A DNA stretch of 64,000 nt from Haliclona indistincta. Lineage: Eukaryota > Porifera > Demospongiae > Haplosclerida > Chalinidae. Positions 11,554-25,020 of the stretch are shown piece after piece. Under the pieces are notes generated by a model. It made no database searches. It was not told the DNA's origin and worked only from the letters and a program-made list of their open reading frames with translations. How positions within the stretch are numbered: position 1 is the stretch's first letter; each line of letters begins with the position of its first letter. Made by a program: the position numbers and the translations under genes. The stretch lies in the NCBI GenBank assembly GCA_964017065.1, contig OZ024787.1, forward strand, positions 8,169,899 to 8,233,898, read 5' to 3'.

Positions 11554-14125
11554 ATGTCCAACAGTAAGTACTGCCTTGTTTTTGCCTTTAAACTACTATC
11601 ATTTTTGCAGGCACACCGACACTGCAACAGCTGTTGAGCGCGCTGAAGACGTTAGAAAACTGGTTCCTATTTGGCGTGATGCTGGGCGTGCCGGTACCTC
11701 AACTGAGGAAGATCGAGTCATCATACAGTCAGAAAGAACTGGATCGATGCAAGATCGATATGCTGCAATATTGGATTGACACCAGTGTACTCCCTCTGTG
11801 GAACGAGGTAGTGCAAGCACTGGAGAAGACTGACCAACTAGCCCTAGCAGCTCAAGTTAAAAGCAACTATTTGTGGTCCGCAGTGAGACCGGAGGAGAAG
11901 GTAACTTTTGCATACATACATACAAACAAGCAATGCCCTTCCATTTAATCTGTAGTTTCTGATTCTTCTTGCTCTCTTGCGGCCGATGGTGTCATCACTG
12001 AAGCAAAAATCAAAGCCGATATTGTCGTAGTCAGTAATTTGAAAAAGTTAGAGGTTTTCCTATGGTCACATGCTGGTAAAAGTGAAACGCCAACTAAGCA
12101 AGTGTGACTTGTCCGATGCTTTGTTATTTCTCGATTCTGTTGTTGGTTCAGAAGAATTTGTCAGATGTGACAATTTTGGCAAGCTCATGTGGCAGCTACA
12201 ACGGGACCACATTGATGTCTTCAATGTATCTATTCTCCAAAATCTTGTGGCCAACTTTGAAAATTGTAAGGATGAGTTAAATGAAGTGATCGAGGCGTAC
12301 ATTGAGAACAAAGAGAGCTTTCTAAAGCAGACGACTGTACTTGAGTTTCAACGTGCTGTTGTCAGCAGGGTGGAGCCTATTCTAGCTAGTGGAAAAGCTG
12401 CAGTGACCATCACAATCTCAAAGGAATTGGCTTCTCATCGAACATTAAAAGACATAGAAAAACTGGCAATGGATGGATTCGAGGAATGTCACAAGACATT
12501 TATTCGTCTACATGCAGAACCAGGCTCCATAATCATATCCTGGGTCTTCCCCAAGAGGATGAGTGGCAGGTTGGAACAACTGGCTCATGACAACTCCGCT
12601 GTTTTCAAGGATAATGGAGTGGTGAATGTGACAGTAGGAGGAAGGATAGTGTTCCCTTGCACTCAGCAGGAGGTGAGGATCAACTAATGTAGTAACATTG
12701 AGTAGTATCATGCATGAGTATGGAGTATGAACTGATGTAATGTTGTCACACTTTATGTCAATGTGTGTCTCTCTGTTTGCTGCAGGATATGGCTAGCTCA
12801 CAAGGTCAGTGTCAGCTAGGTAACATGTGTTGAGGTTGTTCTACTACATAGCCAAAGCCTAACACTAGTAGACCTCTAATATGGACACTTTGATGTTCCC
12901 ATAATGTTCTCTGTGATCAGGTGCAAGTGAGAAGGAGGAGGAGAAGAGCAAACTGAAGCAGCTCTACACAGAGTTCTACCAGCAGCTGGTTGAAGCAGTC
13001 TCTGATCCTGACACATGTCTCTCTCTCACTACTCAGCTCCATTCCACAAGTCTGTTATCAGAAGAGAAGAAAGCAGTGTTGAGCTCCAGTGTGGCTAGTG
13101 GCAGCTCGTTCCTGAAGGTGTTGGGAGTGGAAGAAGAGCCTCACCTAGTGACTGTGCTGATGGAGAAGATGTCAGCAGTTAAAGAGCTGCAGACACTATC
13201 AGAAGATATGAGTGATTGGCTGTGTGCATCAAAGCAAGGTATAGCTGCATTGGTTTGTGTGTTAGTAATGTGTCTGTACTATTGGTCATTAGGAGCAACT
13301 TATACTCAGTTCACAGAAAAACAAGCATATTATGAGAGAATTGGTAAAGACTTATTTATAGGTCTAATTTTTATTTATACTGGTTGTTGTTCTTGTGTAG
13401 AGCAACACCAGCTTGTGGCAGATATTGAGAGACTGACCAATGACAAGGCAGAACTGGTCACTAGATTGCAGTGTTGTGAAGAGGAGCTCATGACAGCTAA
13501 TGAATGTGAGAATTGTGTAACAATAAAATTTCAAATAACAGATTTACTTTCATTTCAGTATTGAGAATGAGAGAGAAAGCCATTTCAGGTATGATAGCTG
13601 CAGTTTACAGGAGAGACATTGATGTGGAAGAGAGAGAACAGAGGATCAGTCACTTGAAGAAGGTATAATTATAGTAATCAAAATTAAACACATGCTAATG
13701 GCTGTTTTACTGCAGGAGCTCAATGAAATGAGGAGATTGAGGTGAAATTAGAATCATACACTATCTCATTGATAAATACTGGCAATAATTTTTCTTATTC
13801 TAATAGTTTACGGCATCAAGAGGCAGCTACTATTATTCAAGCAGCTTACAGGGCCTACAAGGTTAGTCAAAAACAAGAAATTAATTTTTATAAGAATTTC
13901 CTTAATAGGTACGCTGTGATGGAAAGATTGAGTTATTTCGACAACGGCAGAAACTATTTAGAAAGGTATAATAATAATTATTGTGTTTATCACACATGGT
14001 CTACTTTCTGTCAGAAATTGAATGCTGTGTTGACGATTCAACGATTTTGGAGAGCTACAAGGTACACGAGATTTATAGCTGATGCAGTTCACAGTAGACA
14101 AAAGAAAAAATTAAAATTTTGGTAG
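11554..14125 (+). CDS. Gene A: death-domain protein with IQ-motif tail captured from IQCK (frame questionable)
   Basis: Exons: 11554-11563, 11611-11900, 11956-12672 (or from 12052), 12786-12804, 12921-13238, 13293-13343, 13401-13505, 13559-13662, 13716-13741, 13807-13861, 13909-13965 and 14015-14125. Exon 2 is a death domain (TPTLQQLLSALKTLENW ... WNEVVQALEKTDQLALAAQV). Exon 3 carries the family middle region with HAEPGSIIISWVFPKR. Exon 5 is a helical, possibly death-fold domain (LYTEFYQQLVEAVSDP...). Exons 6-9 form a coiled coil. Exons 10-12 encode IQ motifs (EAATIIQAAYRAYK, then VRCDGKIELFRQ, then TIQRFWRATR) in place of the NHL propeller of paralogues B-D, and match IQCK exons 5-7 in sequence, order and phase. 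Exon 2 is one base short of its paralogues and exon 3 has one extra T near 12055. With the conserved acceptor at 11956 translation stops at 12028-12030. An acceptor at 12050-12051 would restore frame. It is therefore either a young pseudogene, an assembly artefact or a splice variant. Confidence 0.75.
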
Positions 14126-14727
14126 TGCAATATCGTGAACCCTGAACTCTTGACAAGCACATGTACTGTAATTGTAACATGGTATTGTATTCGTGCTGGT
14201 CTACTTGTATTATTAATTTTGTCTACTATTTAAACCCTGATTTTGTTTTGTATCACCTGTTCTGTGCTTGTTGAAACAATACTTGAATCTATGACAGGTA
14301 GACAAGTGTTAATTGGACAGTGTACAAATAAGTGAAGCAACTATCAATTAATATAGCCTTTTTGAAAATACTTATAATGTACTCTAGTATGCACAATGGG
14401 ATATCCATCCAACAAACTTTATAGCTCACGATTATGTTTGTTGTTAGTATGATTACAATACACACTGGGTTGACATGTGTGCCTGTTTCTTGGCTATACA
14501 ATGATGCAAGAGACATTATAGTAGCGCTAGCTGTACGTGTTTGGTGAGCATGCCTGTCTCTCATTAAAAATATTAGTTATGAGAAAGAGATAATCAGGTA
14601 TGCAACAGAAATGACCAACATACAAGTTTATGAGGTCATAGTTATACTGGTTGCATGCTCCAACTAGGAACAACTTGAGAATGAATAATAATTGTCAACA
14701 TCTCATAATACAGTGATGATATTATGT
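14126..14727. other. Convergent 3' interval between gene A and EME1
   Basis: About 600 bp between two converging stop codons. No gene is recognised. It is AT-rich and would hold both 3' UTRs. Confidence 0.5.
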
Positions 14728-17672
<2,945 letters not shown>

Positions 17673-18226
17673 GTGCATGCATGAGCGCGAAATTTTAATG
17701 AGACACGCCCACAATAGTGTGGTACATACATTAATTTTTTTGTTTGGCCTAGTTTTGCATGATAATCAATCTACAGCTGTTCTAAACACTAATGATGGTT
17801 GGTTCAGTCTTCATCATCATAGTGGAATTGAAGCTTATTCCAACCTGAAGATATAATAAAAAGATAATGATGACACACAAGTAATATCATGTACAATTTA
17901 TCACAAGAGAAGGTCTCCGATTGTAAATAAATAAGTGTGTGAGTGTGTATTTTCAATTGCTCATGAGAACATGTCAGTTAGACAGTAATGTAATAACTAT
18001 AACTAGCACTACCAACCAAGTGCATGAGTACCAACAAACTACAGGTTATGAGACTACTACCATGCTGGGGCATTACTAGACACATGCAGTTATATTTTCA
18101 CAGTGAGGAAAAATAGGTGAATACAAAGCGCCTTTTCAACTCAAGTCCATTGAAGTACTGCAGGAAAGTATGCTCTTAACAGACTATGTGTGCCTGTAAG
18201 CAAGCAGCACATAACAATGTGGTAGT
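17673..18226. other. EME1 5' flank, no gene seen
   Basis: No coding exon chain was found. The region holds the EME1 promoter (minus strand) and possibly the far 3' UTR of the next minus-strand gene. CTCATGAGAAC and TAAATAAATAAG-like AT-rich motifs are present but no firm signal. Confidence 0.35.
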
Positions 18227-18545
18227 CAGGCGCGTGTCCACGATAGGGCTCCGGGTGCTCTAGCACCCCCCTCAGCATTGAAGTTTTAAATTATTCATTG
18301 CATCAAAGTACACTGTGGCTATCAATTTATCATAACTGTTATTGCAACAAGCTTAGCAGCTGCCAAACTCCCATTCTAAGGTAGTTTAGGCTGTTTTTCC
18401 ATTAGTTCAGTGATGAACAAATCCAGTGCGCCACGATAATAGTGACGAAAATGACGTAATTTAACGAATAAATGAATATTAATTAGAATTTGCGCGCGCG
18501 CTTCGCGCGCGCACCTATCTTTCCTCATTCCTGGACACGCGCCTG
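18227..18545. mobile_element. MITE with CAGGCGCGTGTCC inverted ends and GTAGT target duplication
   Basis: The left end starts CAGGCGCGTGTCCA and the right end is its reverse complement. Flanks are GTAGT on both sides (18222-18226 and 18546-18550), a 5-bp direct duplication. Inside are a GGGTGCTCTAGCACCC palindrome and, near the right end, GCGCGCGCTTCGCGCGCGC. At 319 bp with no ORF, it is a non-autonomous DNA element. Superfamily not assigned. Confidence 0.8.
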
Positions 18546-18710
18546 GTAGTCCCTCATCCAAGCCTCACCTCCCCCTGCTGAGGAGATGGCATGGACCAGA
18601 CTGTTTGCGCAAGCACCAAAATTACCACTAAAACACGGTAACTTGTAAAACATCACATAATGATTGGTACATTTTAACGAACACTATCGAGACATGTCCG
18701 TTTCATCTTC

Positions 18711-19218
18711 CTATTGAAGTAGTGACCAATAGGTATGCGAGAAGGCTTTTGGTGCACTCTCTCCAACTCGGAAAGGTACAAAAAAAGTTCAAGAACAACA
18801 ATGTTTTAACGTGAATTGGTGGTAGTAAATACTTGTGAGTGAAGCGGTAGTCTCACAGATAGCCTGAGAACCTGACAATCAAGTTTCAGTCGGCGAAATT
18901 ACAAATTTTAGTTACCGTACACCAGATTCGTATACTACTCCGTTTGCTAACTTTGCCAACTTACAGCCCAATATTATTTTTAACGGAAAATCTTCGCTCA
19001 TGGGTATGCAGTCATTACCACCAGGCCATTGTATAAAATGGGCTGGATGCGAGGCTATCTTTATCCATGCATACATGCACATGTCTGTACATACCATACA
19101 TGACATTGTGAGGCCATGAGCCCTTATTATTAAAAAATGCTATTATTTGCAGACATGCAGTTTGACAAAATAAGCAAAAGCATGATTCGATTCCTAAAAT
19201 GAACAATTCATTGAGCCC

Positions 19219-19268
<50 letters not shown>

Positions 19269-19923
19269 ATAGTATGATCCTATGTCTCATATCATAAGTC
19301 TCAAGTAAAGTTGGCTCGAAAGCGTGAGATTTCATATGAAAGTATACGGTGTTATAAATATGGTTATGGTGTAATACGGGAATTTCTGACTCGAATGCTT
19401 GAGTCTCACGCATTTTGTGTGAGAGTTTGGAGGACTGCTTATAATAGTACGATATACTGTGACAATGGGTGCATCATGTCCCCTCATGCATGAATATCCT
19501 ATTGATCAAACATCTCTACACTCTACTCACCTATTTGCCGGTACTGTCTAAGAGCCTTGTTGTAAGCTTTTATCTCTTTCTGACAGTTCTGCAAGTGATT
19601 CACCTCTTCTCGCTTAACACAATCGTGCAATCTTTCTCGCAGAATTTTGACCACCTCAACACAGACAAGTCTGTATAAAGACAGTAAAATTCACATAGTC
19701 TAAGTACACGGCCCAATAACAAACTGGGCATTTCTAACTATCGTCATGAACTAACGAGGAGATGATCATGGTCGACTGAACAGTCAACAAACTCTTGGAA
19801 AGGCTAGCCTAGTAAAGCCTACAAATGTATTTACCTGTCACGATATTCTTGTTCTTTCAAATGAAATTTATCTACAAAGCTCGTATCTTCTGGAACATCA
19901 AGAGTCACTCCTCTGGTCGCCAT
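18711..19923 (-). CDS. NDUFB10: NDUFB10-like complex I accessory subunit (3' end uncertain)
   Basis: Exon 1 (19835-19923) starts MATRGVTLDVPEDTSF and ends in phase 2. Exon 2 (19531-19670) encodes VVKILRERLHDCVKREEVNHLQNCQKE. Its two cysteines 12 apart, within RL-x-x-C-x-x-RE...QNC-x-KE, match the NDUFB10 helix that carries disulfide cysteines in the intermembrane space. The protein would be a supernumerary subunit of the complex I membrane arm. A third exon at 18711-18766 (VGESAPKAFSHTYW..., stop) fits the phase, but its 764-bp intron and weak similarity make it tentative. The N-terminal part is shorter than in vertebrates. It is head to head with RPL3. Confidence 0.55.
19219..19267. repeat. 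(GT)n microsatellite
   Basis: About 48 bases of uninterrupted TG repeats inside the proposed last intron of the NDUFB10-like gene. Confidence 0.95.
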
Positions 19924-20034
19924 TTTGTTACAACTCTTAACCACGCCCTCGACCGCGCCTTGTTTGTGTAACAAAAACGCATGCGCGAAGTATTATTTCC
20001 ACGTGTGTGATTTTATCCGTCCTTTCTTTCCATC
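19924..20034. promoter_or_regulatory. Bidirectional promoter NDUFB10-like / RPL3 with TOP-like tract
   Basis: Only 111 bp separate the two divergent start codons. Just before the RPL3 ATG lies a pyrimidine-rich CCGTCCTTTCTTTCC (about 20018-20032), resembling the 5' TOP element through which mTOR/LARP1 control ribosomal protein mRNAs. The true TSS cannot be located by eye. Confidence 0.6.
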
Positions 20035-22086
20035 ATGGTGAGCAGTAGGTGGTTTGATCCGCTCAATCCTGTCTTTCTCAGTAGCTAGTGTAGTCCTGTC
20101 TTTACTCAAACTAAACCTTTACAACCCATTTTTCAGTCTCACAGGAAGTTTTCGGCTCCTCGTCACGGGTCTCTGGGATTCTTGCCCAGGAAGCGGTGCA
20201 AGCGCAATCGCGGTAAAGTGAAGAGCTTTCCTAAAGATGACCCCTCTAAGCCTTGCCATCTGACCGCTTTCCTTGGTTACAAAGCTGGTATGACTCACGT
20301 AGTCAGGGACCTCAATCGACCGGGATCAAGTAAGTTCTATAAAAATGAGATTTCTCCGTATTTTATGTCAAATTTTATTTTCTCAGAGGCTCACAAAGCC
20401 GAGGTAGTTGAAGCTGTTACGATTATCGAGACCCCTCCTCTCGTGTGTGTGGGTATTGTCGGATATGTGGAGACTCCACGTGGACTGCGACCCCTGAAGA
20501 CCATCTTTGCCCAGCATCTGAATGAGGAGTGCAAACGTCGCTTTTACAAGAGCTGGTAAGAAAAATAACTTTTTCTGTGAAATCTATACTTGGTTCAAGT
20601 GACTGATGTGTCCCTACTCTGTGCAGTCGTGAACTCCTCTCACTAGCTGATGAGTTCTGGCTTTCTCTTCTTCCTCTTTGCTTCTAAAGGTTCAAGTGCA
20701 AACAGAGGGCATTCACTAAGGCTGCTAAGCGCTGGAAGGACGACGCTGGAAAGCTCGCCATTGATATGGACTTACAGAAGATGAAGAAGTACTGCAAGTT
20801 CATTCGAGTCATCTGCCACACTCAGGTATGGTATAGAACAGGGTTACCTCGATATGCAAGTACACATGCTATACTCTGCCGCTAAAGTTCCAGCTGTGGC
20901 GATAATTCTGTGCCTCAGTTGGCGTTCCAGCTGCAAAAATTACTCTACAGTGTATTTAATATCTTGATGGGTTTTCACACATCCATCAAGACGCTTGGAC
21001 ACTGACACTTGATCAACCAGCCTTTAGATACAAAAATGATACTGCTACACTTTATTGTATTTCTAATGTCATGTTTTTTTGCAGGTCAGCAAGATATCTA
21101 GCCTGACTCAGAAGAAGGCTCATATCATGGAGATACAGGTCAATGGTGGAACTATCGCTGATAAGGTTAGTCTAACAGCCCTGCTGTGATGTGCTCTATC
21201 ATCTTCCTCCATCAGGTGGACTGGGCCAGAGAGCACCTGGAGAAGGAGGTTCCTGTTAGCGATGTGTTCCAACAAAATGAAATACTTGATATCATTGGAA
21301 TCACCAAGGGAAAAGGATTCAAGGGTTAGTTAAAGCTGTCACATGCACGAAATACCAAGTAGCAGCATAGACCGCAGTTGAATATGTGCGACCTTGATGA
21401 CCTTTCTCCTCCTCATAGGTGTGACCAGTCGTTGGCACTGTAAGAAGCTGCCTCGTAAGACACACAAGGGTCTGCGTAAAGTTGCTTGCATTGGCGCTTG
21501 GCATCCTAGCAGGGTCCAGTACTCCGTTGCTCGTGCTGGACAGAAAGGTTACCATCATCGCACAGAGCCCAACAAGAAGATATACCGCATTGGGTCGAGT
21601 AAAGACACTGAGAACGGCTCCACTAAGTTTGACATGACCAAGAAGAGGATCACTCCAATGGTGAGCTTGGACCTTTCAACTCGCTTTTCATATTTCCCCT
21701 TCTCGTGTATAGGGCGGATTCCATCACTATGGACATGTTAATAACGATTTCTTGATGATGAAAGGCTCCATTATGGGTACCAAGAAACGTGTCATCACTA
21801 TGCGTAAGGTCAGTAGCTAGATCTTGCTGGATAGTATGATCACTTCTCCTCTCGTCTTTACAGTGTCTGCAAGTTAAGTTTAGGAGAAAGGATCGTGAGG
21901 AGATCGACCTTAAGTTTATTGACACATCATCCAAGTTTGGTCATGGACGTTTCCAGACCCCACAGGAGAAGGCCAGCTTTATGGTAAGCTACGCCCATAA
22001 TGTTTGATATGAATTATCCGTGTTTCCTGTCACAGGGCAAGTTGAAGAAAGACTATGAAAAGGAGAAGGCTGCTGCAGCTGAATAG
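20035..22086 (+). CDS. RPL3: 60S ribosomal protein L3 (uL3)
   Basis: Ten exons close in frame for 399 residues, close to the usual 400 or so: 20035-20037, 20137-20329, 20387-20555, 20690-20825, 21085-21165, 21216-21324, 21419-21660, 21713-21808, 21864-21983 and 22036-22086. The mature start [56 protein letters not shown] [11 protein letters not shown], the long [16 protein letters not shown] and [20 protein letters not shown] segments (the W-finger that reaches toward the peptidyl transferase centre) and [15 protein letters not shown] are all present. The initiator ATG stands alone on exon 1. Partial copies of exons 3, 9 and 10 occur downstream (23600-24644 and 26231-26330). Confidence 0.98.
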
Positions 22087-22397
22087 ACTGTAAAAATGTG
22101 TCTTTATAAAGAAATTCAGAATTTGGGTGTATCTTCGCATGAAGGGGCGGGGCTGCGAGACTACATTCCTGGCTCCAACACACGTGTGATGCGTGCTGTA
22201 CCAGTTCTTGCATGATTTTATGACGTACAGACACTGGAACAGGGCACAGTAGTCATACTAAGATCACATAAGTTCGCTGTATGCTAAGTTACGCCATTGA
22301 GCCACGCCTCGCGATGGAACGTTAGGACGCATAATGCGCTGTACAACCTCCACGTGCACTCAAGTGAAAGTGTGAAGCGGAGTTGGAAAAAATCCAA

Positions 22398-23252
22398 ATG
22401 GACATGCAAAAAGCGCCTTCGCTTGTCAGGCTTTACTTTCTTAGCTCTGAAGAGGACGATCCGGCTGTGGTGTGGAAAAACTGCGTCCAGAAACTGTACG
22501 AGTGGAAAAACGGACTTTCTGCCAATTGTTCTCCAGAAATACTGAAGAAGTACAACGAGAAAATGGCTGCTCGACTGGTGTGGGAGACAAATCTGCACGA
22601 GGACACCATTCCACGTGGGCTAAGCCAACCAGAAACAGAATCTGTCTTAACCAAGGCGTATAATGAAGAGAATGTATCTAGTCTCGACACAGGCGATGGT
22701 CTCTCGCAAATGATGCAACACCTGCGAGCATTCAAATTGCTCCACTCTCATATTAATGACGAGTTGACAGAAAGTATGATCAAGGAGGCTCATCAGATAA
22801 TGATGGCTGGACTCAGTAATGAACAAGGGATACCAGTAAATAATGGAGAGTATCGACAATCATCGGTTTTTGCAGGTGTACATCAATTTCCCTCACATGA
22901 GTGTATCCAGCAGAACATGACCAGGATTGTTCGAGAGTACAGTGAGAGGGTATCATCTCCTGATCATGACCTGTACGAGTTAGCAAGTTGGCTTTATTTT
23001 GAAGTGGTCTCGCTACATCCATTTGATGACGGCAATGGACGAATAAGTCGACTGCTGTGGTGTTACTCACTGATGAAAGATGGAATACCCTTTCCAGTGA
23101 TGTTAACCTCCGGTCACAAGAAGTCACAGAAGCATTTGGTAAAGTGTATTGAGAGAGACAGGAATTATTTCTTTACCAAGTGGCCTCATCTAACCACTCT
23201 AACTGTTATTAGTGTAGCTCTAGCATGGAAACAATTCTCTTTAAGTGTCTGA
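22398..23252 (+). CDS. Fic domain protein, copy 1
   Basis: Intronless ORF of 284 residues. The Fic motif HPFDDGNGRISR (His207 catalytic) is complete, preceded by the flap region GEYRQSSVFAG. Fic enzymes usually transfer AMP, or another phosphate-linked moiety, from a nucleotide to a Ser/Thr/Tyr of a target protein. Upstream, TNLHED (Thr64 to Glu68) aligns with the inhibitory (S/T)xxxE(G/N) motif of class II Fic proteins, with Asp in place of Gly/Asn. No signal peptide or transmembrane helix is seen, so it is probably cytosolic, unlike ER-resident FICD. The start at 22398 rather than the upstream TTG is set by agreement with copy 2. It lies 311 bp after RPL3. Confidence 0.9.
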   Translation: MDMQKAPSLVRLYFLSSEEDDPAVVWKNCVQKLYEWKNGLSANCSPEILKKYNEKMAARLVWETNLHEDTIPRGLSQPETESVLTKAYNEENVSSLDTGDGLSQMMQHLRAFKLLHSHINDELTESMIKEAHQIMMAGLSNEQGIPVNNGEYRQSSVFAGVHQFPSHECIQQNMTRIVREYSERVSSPDHDLYELASWLYFEVVSLHPFDDGNGRISRLLWCYSLMKDGIPFPVMLTSGHKKSQKHLVKCIERDRNYFFTKWPHLTTLTVISVALAWKQFSLSV

Positions 23253-23599
23253 CACTAGAAAGATAGAACATTGCAAAGTCAATAATGACATTTTCAACTT
23301 GCGGTCAGGTGCTTCTGGACCTGCATGCACATGACATTTTAGTTACTTAGCACCAAGGAATCTGCACCCTTGGCTGCACATGTAGCAGCTTGTATAATTG
23401 AACTACTGATTGTGAAATTGCTCAGCTGGTTGTGGGTGCTAGCTACAGAACAGTACAGAATTCTATTGTAGTTACTAGGTTACTATAATTTTATTGTGCT
23501 ATTATGCACATATTATTCTTGGTTCTCACGTGCCCCGCTCATACTCAAAATTATTCCGGCATAACTAAGCATCCCCCAGATCCTTCACTCATGTGTTGG

Positions 23600-23770
23600 T
23601 ATTGTAGGCTACATGGAGGAGACTCACATGGACTGTGACCTAGCTCTAAAGACGATCTTTGCTCAGCATCTAAACCGGAATGCATTACTTTCTCCAAATT
23701 TTTTTGTTTGGTTCAAGTATAACTAATGTGTCTTCACTCTGTGCAGTCCGGCACAGACTCCTCTGATGAA
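23600..23770 (+). pseudogene. RPL3 exon 3 / intron 3 relic, copy 1
   Basis: Translation of 23604-23685 gives [23 protein letters not shown], corresponding to RPL3 [21 protein letters not shown]. The following bases (GTGTC...CTCTGTGCAGTC...GACTCCTCT...TTTCTCTTT) match RPL3 intron 3. An unprocessed partial duplicate that has decayed; it recurs at 26231-26410. Confidence 0.7.
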
Positions 23771-23789
23771 TTTCTCTTTTTGTCTCCGC

Positions 23790-24110
23790 TAACATTAAGT
23801 TTGATAACTATCATTGCACCGTTAAGTCTAGATCTGGCTGAAATGCTTAAATCAAGTCAAGAACTCAAGGATCTGACACTAGTCGTTAGTACAATGGATG
23901 ATGATCATGAAAATGATTTGTCTAGTAGCTATCCAATGCAAGAGCAGCATCTTTAGTTACAAATATAGACCCAAGGCTAGGGAAAACACCAATACAGACA
24001 CTTCAAGATGCTGCCAGAGATAGGCAACCACCTCTTCTGTTGCAAATAGACTATCCTCAAATGCACCTGCAAACGGTTGCATGCGTAGCAATGACTCATT
24101 CTAATTATCT
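23790..24110 (+). pseudogene. Relic of an unidentified gene inside duplication unit 1
   Basis: Open stretches such as AEMLKSSQELKDLTL and SSSYP--- with frame breaks. It is repeated at 26460-27125 in unit 2, where the second part is better preserved (SYPRPASVVTNIDPRLRKTPIQTLQDAARDRQPP). SQELKDLTL is reminiscent of a leucine-rich repeat, but too little remains to name the source. Confidence 0.4.
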
Positions 24111-24417
24111 TACTTCTCTAACATGTATAAACTGAGTTGACTGAGACAAAATTTTGCATAATAACTATAATGGTTGATTTTTGCTACTAAACAATGATAA
24201 AACATTAATTTTATTATTATTGATTCGGACATGGCTGTGCATTCATATAATACATCCTTTAAAGCGAAAATGAATTCAGCAAATTGCATGGTCAGAAAAC
24301 AAAATGCCGTCAGCAATGCGTGATCAACGTGCATGTGACACACGTAAAGATGCTGCTTATCATAATAATTTATTTTTGTAATATCTATTTTGAGCATATT
24401 ACTGAGGTCAAAAGCAG

Positions 24418-24644
24418 TGTCTGCAAGTCAAGTTTAGGAGAAAGGATCGTGAGGAGATTGACCTCAAGTTTATTGACACATCCTCTAAGTTTGGTCATGG
24501 ACGTTTCCAGACCCCACAGGAAAAGGCCAGCTTTATGCATGGTAAGCCAAGCCCATAGTGTTTGATATGAATTATCCCTGTTTTCTGTCACAGGGTAAGT
24601 TGAAGAAAGACTATGAAAAGGAGAAGGCTGCTGCCGCTGAATAA
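24418..24644 (+). pseudogene. Duplicate of RPL3 exons 9 and 10
   Basis: Nearly identical to 21864-22086, including the intervening intron and the first bases of the 3' UTR. The terminal residues [12 protein letters not shown] and a stop (TAA in place of TAG) are kept. A 4-bp CATG insertion at the exon 9 donor would disturb splicing or frame. There are no upstream exons, so it is non-functional. It marks the left boundary of duplication unit 2. Confidence 0.9.
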
Positions 24645-25020
24645 ACTGTAAAATGTGTCTTTATAAAGAATAATTTTCAGTCATTTAGAATTTTTATGCG
24701 CAAAGGGGTGGGGCTGCCGCTGCAGCCCACGTGCGATGTATAGCGTGTTGGAGCTGTGCCACTAGCCCGCAGCCTGATTTCATGACATACAGACACTGCA
24801 CTATACGAAAGTAGTTTAAGATCACATCTTTTAGTAAGGTCTACGCAATGCAGTTTTACGGATGAGTTCGCCGCGTATGCCATTGAGCCACGCCTCACGA
24901 TGGTAATGCTTTGGGACACGTAATAATCATAGATATTATTATGTAATAATACACTTGAATAAAACCTCCACGTGGACTCAAGTGAAACTTTGAAGTGTGA
25001 AGCGGAGTTGATAAATCCAA

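Noticed and set aside
18546..18645. Minus-strand exon encoding GNFGACANSLVHAISSAGG as the NDUFB10-like third exon
   Set aside because: Its acceptor phase (2) does not match the phase-1 end of exon 2, and the reading continues into the MITE. It may belong to nothing, or to an unrecognised gene.
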